The notes beneath the pieces were generated by a model, which worked only from the letters and a program-made list of their open reading frames with translations, was not told where the DNA came from and ran no database searches. A program made the translations under genes and the position numbers. A stretch of 13,731 nt of DNA from Candidatus Nitrosopumilus sp. (GTDB taxonomy: Archaea > Thermoproteota > Nitrososphaeria > Nitrososphaerales > Nitrosopumilaceae): the NCBI GenBank assembly GCA_016784625.1, contig JADHUF010000026.1, positions 1 through 13,731 of the forward strand. Reading direction: 5' to 3'. Positions 1 to 5,055 of this stretch are shown piece after piece (position 1 is the first letter of the stretch; every line of letters begins with the position of its first letter).

Positions 1-1428
1 TATGAAGATATTGATTTTTCAAATGCTTACAAAGTAATTGACAAGGAAAAAGATCTCAAGGAGATGATGACAAAAGAAGAAAAGAAATCCCTAGCTACAA
101 AAAGAAAAGAACTACGAGAAAAGCTAAAAACAAAATATGGAATTGCCATCATGGATGGAAAGGAAGTGGAAGTTGGAAACTACATGGCAGAGCCACCAGG
201 AATATTCATCGGAAGAGGGGAGCACCCAATTAGAGGGAAATGGAAGCCTCGTGTCACTACAAAAGATGTTACATTAAACCTTGGAAAAGAAGCCAAAGTA
301 CCTGAAGGAAAATGGGGTAAAATTATTCATGATAAAGATTCCATGTGGCTAGCTAGTTGGATGGATTTTCTTACACAAAAAAGAAAGTATGTTTGGCTTG
401 CAGATACTGCTGGGTTAAAACAAGATAGAGACAAGGCAAAGTACGAAAAAGCAGTAAAGCTTGCAAAAGAAATTGACAAAATTAAAGATAGAATCGTAAA
501 GGATATGAAAAGTAAAGATCAAAAAATCAGTAGAATTGCCACAGCATGTTACTTAATTTATAGAACTGCAATGAGAGTAGGGGATGAAAAAGATCCTGAT
601 GAAGCAGATACTGTAGGTGCTACAACTCTAAGAAAAGAACACATCAAAATTACAAATAATACAATTGAATTTGATTTTCTAGGAAAAGACAGTGTAAGAT
701 GGCAAGAAACAGTAGTTGCAGAAGGTCATGATAAACAATTTCAAGAGAATCTTAAGAAATTAGTTGAAAAGAAAAAACCAAAAGACGAAATTTTTGACGA
801 TATTACTTCAAGACATGTCAATGTGTATTATTCCAGTATTGTAAAAGGATTAACTGCAAAAGTGTTTAGAACATATCTTGCAACAACAGTTGTTAAAAAT
901 TATCTTGAAAAACATGATAACATTAAAGGAAAGACAGCAAATGAGAAACTATACCACGCAAAATTAGCAAATCTTGAATCTGCTAAAATGTGTAATCATA
1001 AGAGAACTATTCCAAAAACATTTGAACAAGCATTAGAAAAGAAGCGAGATACTCTCAAAAAGGCTGAAAAAGACCAACCTTCAAAGAAAACTCAAGAGAC
1101 TCTCAAAAAAGTAGAGTCAAATGAACCAAAGACAGATGCTCAAAAGAAGAGTAAAGAGAAAAGAATCAAGACATTAAATGAGCAAATCAAAAAGCAAAAA
1201 GAAAAGCACAAAGATAGAGTAGAGAAATTAAAGTTACAAATTGATTTATCTGAAAAAACCAAGGATTACAATCTTGGAACATCGTTAAGAAATTACATAG
1301 ATCCTCGTGTTGTTAAGGCATGGACTGATGAGGTAGGTGCAGAATGGGAAAAATTGTATACATCTGCCTTACAAAAGAAATTCCTTTGGGTAAAAAATGA
1401 GAATGTAGCGTGGAAGGACATAAAATAA
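1..1428 (+). CDS. DNA topoisomerase IB (5'-truncated by window edge)
   Basis: This enzyme relaxes supercoils by cutting one strand through a 3'-phosphotyrosine. The frame is open from base 1, and the 21 residues before the first ATG (base 64) still resemble eukaryotic Top1, so the true start lies upstream. Counting from that ATG, all five catalytic residues of the human enzyme have counterparts: R171 (in AMRVGDEK), K208 (FDFLGKDS), R269 (TAKVFRT), H312 (CNHKRT) and the nucleophile Y411 (RNYIDPR). The core signature AEPPGIFIGRG lies at 42-52. Residues of about 320-400 are Lys/Glu-rich and should form the coiled-coil linker before the C-terminal tyrosine domain. Thaumarchaeota are known to carry this eukaryote-like enzyme, unlike most archaea. 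The tRNA gene follows on the same strand after 55 bp. Confidence 0.96.
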   Translation, partial: YEDIDFSNAYKVIDKEKDLKEMMTKEEKKSLATKRKELREKLKTKYGIAIMDGKEVEVGNYMAEPPGIFIGRGEHPIRGKWKPRVTTKDVTLNLGKEAKVPEGKWGKIIHDKDSMWLASWMDFLTQKRKYVWLADTAGLKQDRDKAKYEKAVKLAKEIDKIKDRIVKDMKSKDQKISRIATACYLIYRTAMRVGDEKDPDEADTVGATTLRKEHIKITNNTIEFDFLGKDSVRWQETVVAEGHDKQFQENLKKLVEKKKPKDEIFDDITSRHVNVYYSSIVKGLTAKVFRTYLATTVVKNYLEKHDNIKGKTANEKLYHAKLANLESAKMCNHKRTIPKTFEQALEKKRDTLKKAEKDQPSKKTQETLKKVESNEPKTDAQKKSKEKRIKTLNEQIKKQKEKHKDRVEKLKLQIDLSEKTKDYNLGTSLRNYIDPRVVKAWTDEVGAEWEKLYTSALQKKFLWVKNENVAWKDIK

Positions 1429-1450
1429 AATCCAAGATGAATTTAGAATC

Positions 1451-1459
1451 ATTTAATTT
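1451..1459 (+). promoter_or_regulatory. Possible TATA box of the tRNA-Met gene
   Basis: The AT-rich stretch atttaattt is centred about 29 bp upstream of the mature tRNA 5' end at 1484, the usual spacing for an archaeal TATA box. Only position and composition support it. Confidence 0.4.
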
Positions 1460-1483
1460 CTCAAATTTTTCAGTCATATACAT

Positions 1484-1598
1484 GCCGGGGTAGCTCAGCC
1501 TGGTTAGAGTGCCAGTTCACTTGGTAAACTCTAGCGGTTCTCCAACTAAGGCAATACTCATAATCTGGAGGTCGTGGGTTCGAAACCCACCCCCGGCA
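1484..1598 (+). tRNA. tRNA-Met(CAU), elongator type, with intron
   Basis: The cloverleaf closes fully once a 40-nt intron is removed. The acceptor stem is GCCGGGG (1484-1490) with CCCCGGC (1591-1597), discriminator A1598. The D stem is GCTC/GAGT with a GG-containing loop. The T stem GTGGG/CCCAC (1574-1578/1586-1590) encloses TTCGAAA. The spliced anticodon stem is CCAGA/TCTGG with loop CTCATAA, giving anticodon CAT at 1559-1561, U33 before it and A37 after it. The G1-C72 pair and this loop fit elongator Met rather than initiator. An Ile2 tRNA, whose CAU is modified to read AUA, cannot be excluded from the anticodon alone. The CCA end is not encoded. Mature length is 75 nt. Confidence 0.93.
1516..1555 (+). 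other. tRNA-Met intron at non-canonical position 30/31
   Basis: A textbook bulge-helix-bulge motif defines the splice sites. The 4-bp helix TGCC (1510-1513)/GGCA (1550-1553) is flanked by two 3-nt bulges, AG^T (1514-1516) and AT^A (1554-1556). The outer helix is GAG (1507-1509)/CTC (1557-1559). Cutting after the second base of each bulge releases 1516-1555 and restores a perfect five-pair anticodon stem. Inside the intron TTGG (1521-1524) can pair with CCAA (1542-1545). The archaeal splicing endonuclease should remove it. The site lies inside the anticodon stem, not at the usual 37/38. Confidence 0.9.
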
Positions 1599-1641
1599 CA
1601 CACAAATTAGTTTATTACTCCTCGCAATATGGGAGATAGTC

Positions 1642-2106
1642 ATGGCAACCAAAGAGAAAAAATCAACAAGTTTTAAGAAAATAACTAAGAAAAATCAAGG
1701 GAGAATTTATGACGGGATAATGAAAAATTATAATCAAGTAGTGGAATCTGGTAAAAACCTGAGTCAAGAATCCCTAGAAAAGATAAACACAGCTACTGCC
1801 TCTGGAACTGAATTCATAAAATCACAACCATATTGGAAATCATTAAAAAGTAACTCTTTGAAAATCAAAGAAAAAGGTTTGGAGCAAGGGGCTATGTTAA
1901 AAAATGATAGTCCAAAACTTTATAAAAAAATAGTTAATGCTTTCTTTTACTTTTTTGAGATCATTGTAGGAAGAATCAAGCTTGGTACACAGTATGGTGC
2001 TGCTAATCTAGAGATCCTAGAACGACTAGCTAAACTCAAAGAACTTGGAATCTTGACTGATGAAGAATTTACTCAGAAAAAGAAACAAATCTTAGATAAA
2101 ATTTGA
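1642..2106 (+). CDS. SHOCT-domain protein
   Basis: A 154-residue protein whose last 32 residues (about 123-154, from LEILERLAKLKELGIL to the end) match the SHOCT pattern: a short helical, often oligomerising C-terminal domain with a G-[IV]-[IL]-T-x-x-E-F core. The N-terminal 100 residues are Lys-rich and helical. FFYFFEIIVG (101-110) is hydrophobic but short for a membrane span. A GGAG at 1632-1635, six bases before the ATG, can serve as Shine-Dalgarno. It converges with a second SHOCT gene on the minus strand, 65 bp away. SHOCT domains occur at the ends of many unrelated proteins, so the domain does not tell the function. Confidence 0.8.
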   Translation: MATKEKKSTSFKKITKKNQGRIYDGIMKNYNQVVESGKNLSQESLEKINTATASGTEFIKSQPYWKSLKSNSLKIKEKGLEQGAMLKNDSPKLYKKIVNAFFYFFEIIVGRIKLGTQYGAANLEILERLAKLKELGILTDEEFTQKKKQILDKI

Positions 2107-2171
2107 TTTTAAAATATTAAATCACATAGATAAGAATTCTTTAACGTAATTTTCTTAATTCTGCCATAAGA

Positions 2172-2699
2172 TCAAATTTTTGAAAGAATCTTTTTCTTTT
2201 TTTCTTGGAATTCTTTACTTGTAATTATTCCTGACTTTTTTAATTTTCCAAGATTTTCTAATAATTCTAGATTTTTGCGTGTTGGGTTTTTGAATTCTTT
2301 TCCTGCTTTGACACCTCTTGTCATATTTGATTTTGCACTTTTTCTTAGCTTGGAACCTAGAATTCCACTCTTCTTGGAAATTTGGTCAGTTACTTCATAT
2401 CCTTTTTTCTTTGCTTGATTTATAATCTCTCGAGATTTTTGTTTGGTTGCATCATCAACAAATTTGTATTTTTTTGCCATTCTGCTGAATTTTTGAGTTT
2501 TTTTACGAGCCAAGTGTGTTTGGTACTTTAGATCTTTAATAATCTCATTTTTGGTTTTGCGTTTAAATCTGCGAGTATATTCTTCAATGATTAAAACAGG
2601 AAATGGGGAATATTCTACATCAAGATAATACTTGATAATGGCATCATCAGGTAATGTCTTTAGATACTTTATAATAGATTCTTCTGATTTCAAGTTCAC
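2172..2699 (-). CDS. SHOCT-domain protein, GTG start
   Basis: A 175-residue basic protein with a C-terminal SHOCT domain at about 143-174 (LELLENLGKLKKSGIITSKE), closely resembling the tail of the convergent neighbour. The first 45 residues differ in kind: they contain acidic and aromatic residues (DVEYSPFPVLIIEEYTRR) and probably form a small separate domain. The middle is Lys/Arg-rich. The start chosen is GTG (minus strand, 2699-2697). The frame stays open upstream to about 2753 without an ATG. It is divergent from the gene at 2789, so the 89-bp gap should hold both promoters. Cellular role unknown. Confidence 0.72.
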   Translation of the reverse strand: MNLKSEESIIKYLKTLPDDAIIKYYLDVEYSPFPVLIIEEYTRRFKRKTKNEIIKDLKYQTHLARKKTQKFSRMAKKYKFVDDATKQKSREIINQAKKKGYEVTDQISKKSGILGSKLRKSAKSNMTRGVKAGKEFKNPTRKNLELLENLGKLKKSGIITSKEFQEKKKKILSKI

Positions 2700-2766
2700 A
2701 TAATAATTCAGTTCATACGCATAAAAAGATTCAAGCCTTAGGAATAATATCTTCTAAAAACGGATC

Positions 2767-2781
2767 TCCTTAAATTAAGGA
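2767..2781. repeat. 15-bp palindrome overlapping a Shine-Dalgarno
   Basis: TCCTTAA-A-TTAAGGA is a perfect inverted repeat around one central base. Its right arm contains AAGGA, a Shine-Dalgarno sequence seven bases before the ATG at 2789. It could be an operator or a hairpin that hides the ribosome site. Both roles are inferred. Confidence 0.45.
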
Positions 2782-2788
2782 ACATGAT

Positions 2789-3508
2789 ATGAAAACGTTA
2801 CACATGGAAGAAGAATCTCATAAACCTAAAGTCATTGTATTAAAACAGCAAATAGATAAAGATGGTGTAGAAGAATTAATAGATTCTAAAAAAACAGGAT
2901 ACTTTAGACATTTATTACAAAAACCACCAAAAAATGAAATCCATGTTGACTCTCTTGCTCTAAATTATGAACCATTCATGATTTTGTCAGGAACTTATGA
3001 AGCAGATTTTCTTAGAAGAATGATACATGCTATCAAGGTTAGTCATAATGCTAAAGAGATTATTTTAGGTGATGGAATTTTTCCTACCAATCAAAAATCT
3101 CTGTTTATGAAAAAAATAGTTCAAAATGGTAAAAACAAGGTGCAACTTGAATTTGATGAACATATTTTTGTTAGTGAAATAAGAAAGATAACACTTGATC
3201 ATCATGGTACAGAACGTACATTTCCATACAAGTTAGAATCCATATCAAAAGAAAACTATCCTAAGCAAGTGTTAGAAAAAAATACTGTAAAAGAATTTGA
3301 AATCACAACAAAAGATGCAATTAAAAAATTAGAAAGTACATTACAAGAAATGTCATTTGATTATGAAGTAAAAAATCTAAATAAGAATTTTGTATTGGAT
3401 AGTGTCACCGAAGTATATGTCCCAATTTATGAAGCAAGATTGATTGGGCCAAAGAAAAAAGTTGAAATCATGAGAATTGATGCAGTAACCAAAAAAATAT
3501 CACAATAA
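2789..3508 (+). CDS. Conserved-looking protein of unknown function
   Basis: I do not recognise this 239-residue protein. It looks soluble, with no signal peptide or membrane segment, and rich in charged residues. Residues around 60-105 (YEPFMILSGTYEADFLRR, then a strand-like IILGDGIFP) and the C-terminal VYVPIYEARLIGPKKKVE look like ordered alpha/beta structure. The basic ends and helical 165-190 region could contact nucleic acid, but no known motif supports that. The start ATG has an AAGGA Shine-Dalgarno seven bases upstream; a second Met five codons later is an alternative. It is divergent from the SHOCT gene at 2172-2699. Confidence 0.7.
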   Translation: MKTLHMEEESHKPKVIVLKQQIDKDGVEELIDSKKTGYFRHLLQKPPKNEIHVDSLALNYEPFMILSGTYEADFLRRMIHAIKVSHNAKEIILGDGIFPTNQKSLFMKKIVQNGKNKVQLEFDEHIFVSEIRKITLDHHGTERTFPYKLESISKENYPKQVLEKNTVKEFEITTKDAIKKLESTLQEMSFDYEVKNLNKNFVLDSVTEVYVPIYEARLIGPKKKVEIMRIDAVTKKISQ

Positions 3509-3574
3509 ATGTGACTAATAATGTCAATTTTGATTGAGTCCATTTCTGAATAACAAAATTCTTTATCTGATTTT

Positions 3575-3670
3575 ATGAATATGATTAAAATATGCAAACA
3601 TTATGGAAACAAGTTTCATGATATGTATAGAGTTTGTTGTTCTGCAAAATGTGCCCAAGAAATTACTTGA
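3575..3670 (+). CDS. Possible 31-residue Cys-rich (zinc-binding?) peptide
   Basis: A short frame (ATG to TGA) encodes 31 residues with C7, C21, C22 and C26 plus H9 and H15. The layout, a Cys near the start and then CCSAKC near the end with basic residues around, resembles the small treble-clef or zinc-ribbon pattern C-x2-C-G-x-x-F...C-S-x-x-C. However, the second ligand of the first knuckle is Tyr (CKHYGNKF). It ends 10 bp before the PRC-barrel gene and could be co-transcribed with it. No Shine-Dalgarno is visible. It is either a real mini-protein, a decayed one or chance. Confidence 0.4.
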   Translation: MNMIKICKHYGNKFHDMYRVCCSAKCAQEIT

Positions 3671-3680
3671 GAGTTAAAAC

Positions 3681-4100
3681 ATGAAAAAACAAAATATACA
3701 GTCTGCAAAATACTGGACTACTCAACAATTTCTTGGAATAACTGTTTTTGATAGTAAATCTCTGAATTGTGGTAAAATCAAATCATTATACATTGATTCT
3801 CAAACCTTCTCCATGTCAGGAATAATTGTAAAAAAAAGATGGACTAAAGAATATTTTCTATCAAGAGATTATTTTGATCACTTAGATGAATCGGGATTGT
3901 ATTTGAATACCATTCCTATAAAACCTCATGATAAAGTTGTAGGTACTGATGGGAAAAATATAGGTAAGATAATCAAAATAAATCTCAACTCTGAGACAAA
4001 TAAGATTGAATCACTTGAGATAAGATCTGGTTTTAAAACAAGAATAATACCTTCTGATAAAATTGTAGGTATTGGCGAAAAAATTACAATCAAGTCTTAG
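3681..4100 (+). CDS. Tandem PRC-barrel domain protein
   Basis: A 139-residue protein with two PRC-barrel-like beta domains, at about 17-76 and 84-138. Each has the typical pattern of a strand, a G-K-I turn and an acidic turn: FLGITVFDSKSLNCGKIKSL in the first and DKVVGTDGKNIGKIIKI in the second. PRC barrels act as small scaffolds, as in RimM and photosynthetic reaction centre subunit H, and are abundant in thaumarchaea, usually without an assigned job. There is no membrane segment. Residues 43-70 interrupt the first barrel with a basic, aromatic stretch. It may share a transcript with the tiny Cys-rich frame just upstream. Confidence 0.8.
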   Translation: MKKQNIQSAKYWTTQQFLGITVFDSKSLNCGKIKSLYIDSQTFSMSGIIVKKRWTKEYFLSRDYFDHLDESGLYLNTIPIKPHDKVVGTDGKNIGKIIKINLNSETNKIESLEIRSGFKTRIIPSDKIVGIGEKITIKS

Positions 4101-4428
4101 TTTGGACTATTTCATTCAATAATAAAATATACACAAATAATTATGTAGTTTATCTAATAGAAAAAACAACATTTGATCAAGTTTATTCTTTGTCGAGATT
4201 TCGAGTAATTACTATTACTTCATCATTGAATTTTTACCATTTATTATATCTGGAATTGGGCTGGCAGTGGCGATCATATTGATAGCTGATTCTGTATTTG
4301 TTTTTCAGAAATTATCTCATGGTCATATTATGGATAGTTTGATGTAAGAAGATAAAACTTCTGAACCTGAATAGTTCTAACAATAAATAAGGAGTTTAAA
4401 CATAAGACTTATTTTAAAATATTTTCAG
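4101..4428. other. Gene-poor gap with a start-less membrane-helix frame
   Basis: This 328-bp stretch has no gene with an ordinary start. It does contain a frame, open from 4177 to the TAA at 4345-4347, that encodes a credible transmembrane helix. From 4204 the 47 residues read SNYYYFIIEFLPF, then IISGIGLAVAIILIA, then a short polar tail. No ATG, GTG or TTG precedes the helix in frame. The first such codons lie inside it (GTG 4267, TTG 4279). It could be a decayed small membrane protein or use a rare start. The rest, 4348-4428, shows nothing recognisable. Confidence 0.4.
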
Positions 4429-4611
4429 TTAGATGGGTTTATCATTGCAATGTTTACATGGAATAAATTTTTCTTTTATTGTTTGTTCTAATGTGTCGGG
4501 GACAAAGTAAACCCTATTTACTTTTTTTACAAAATGGATTTTACATTCTGGTGTCATCATAGCTAAATGATGTACAATCATATTCAAAGTATCTCCCAGG
4601 TATCCTGCCAT
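4429..4611 (-). CDS. Small protein with possible C-x2-H / C-x2-C zinc ligands
   Basis: A 60-residue protein. Its notable residues are C23-x2-H26 and C52-x2-C55, spaced as in one-zinc ribbon folds. The segment between them (FVKKVNRVYFVPDTLEQTIKEKF) reads as two strands plus a helix. The amino-acid mix looks like a real protein rather than a shadow frame, and nothing overlaps it on the other strand. An AT-rich stretch (4621-4630) lies just upstream of the ATG, but too close for an ordinary TATA box. Function unknown; a DNA- or protein-binding mini-protein is possible. Confidence 0.5.
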   Translation of the reverse strand: MAGYLGDTLNMIVHHLAMMTPECKIHFVKKVNRVYFVPDTLEQTIKEKFIPCKHCNDKPI

Positions 4612-4721
4612 GATTAATTTAAAATATAAAAAAAGGAAAAAGGGAAAATAGATTTTTGGTTAATGTCTTCTTCTAGATTCTGGCTACGCAAATATTCTAG
4701 AAAAAGATTGATGTACAATTA

Positions 4722-4925
4722 TCATTTTCTTCCTTTAGATTTTGTAGTTCTTTTTACGCTACGCTTTTTTGGTGCGGCTTTTGCAGTTCGTTTTTTAGCT
4801 GTTGCAGATCTTTTTCTTTTTGTTGCAGATTTTGCTTTTGCTTCTGTTTTAGCTGCTGCATTTCGCTTTCTAGTTCGTGCTGCTTTTTTAGCTGCTGCAC
4901 TTCTTTGAGCTTTAGTTTGTGCCAT
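4722..4925 (-). CDS. Lys/Ala-rich histone-H1-like basic protein
   Basis: A 67-residue, extremely basic protein: 18 Lys, 10 Arg and 18 Ala, with one acidic residue (E28). The repeated AAKKAAR and AKSATKRKR style segments look like the tail of histone H1 or small bacterial nucleoid proteins. It should bind DNA or RNA non-specifically through its charge, and is probably unfolded alone. The ATG is preceded by GAGG (minus strand, 4936-4933) seven bases away, which supports this start. A TATA-like stretch lies about 28 bp upstream. The longer plus-strand frame opposite it is a shadow of the Ala/Lys codons. A chromatin role is inferred from composition only. Confidence 0.78.
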   Translation of the reverse strand: MAQTKAQRSAAAKKAARTRKRNAAAKTEAKAKSATKRKRSATAKKRTAKAAPKKRSVKRTTKSKGRK

Positions 4926-4945
4926 GTTGAATCCTCAAAAAGAAA

Positions 4946-4958
4946 CTATATCTTATAG
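4946..4958 (-). promoter_or_regulatory. Possible TATA box of the H1-like gene
   Basis: The minus-strand sequence ctataagatatag is centred about 27 bp upstream of the ATG at 4925, the right spacing for a TATA box with a very short leader. It is also a small inverted repeat, CTATA-TCT-TATAG on the plus strand. Evidence is positional only. Confidence 0.35.
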
Positions 4959-5055
4959 TAGAGATGTTAACAGATTTTACGTAAAAATGACACTTTATGA
5001 CGATTTTATTTACAAGCAAGATCAGTTTTTTTACTAGTTTTCAGCTTTAAGTTTA

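Noticed and set aside
1470..1652. 60-codon minus-strand frame
   Set aside because: It is the antisense of the tRNA-Met gene and its flanks; the Pro/Arg-rich reading comes from the T and acceptor stems.
1484..2700. Possible mobile element integrated at the tRNA-Met gene
   Set aside because: No second copy of the tRNA 3' end, no integrase or transposase, and no terminal repeats occur in the window.
4663..4908. 81-codon plus-strand frame rich in Phe, Leu and Ala that looks like a membrane protein
   Set aside because: It is the reverse of the Lys/Ala-rich gene; Lys codons read backwards give Phe/Leu. The minus-strand gene has a Shine-Dalgarno and a TATA-like box.
4987..5037. 16-codon frame in phase with the ATP-grasp gene
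   Set aside because: It stops at TAG 5035-5037 before the TTG start, so it cannot extend the protein, and has no features of its own.
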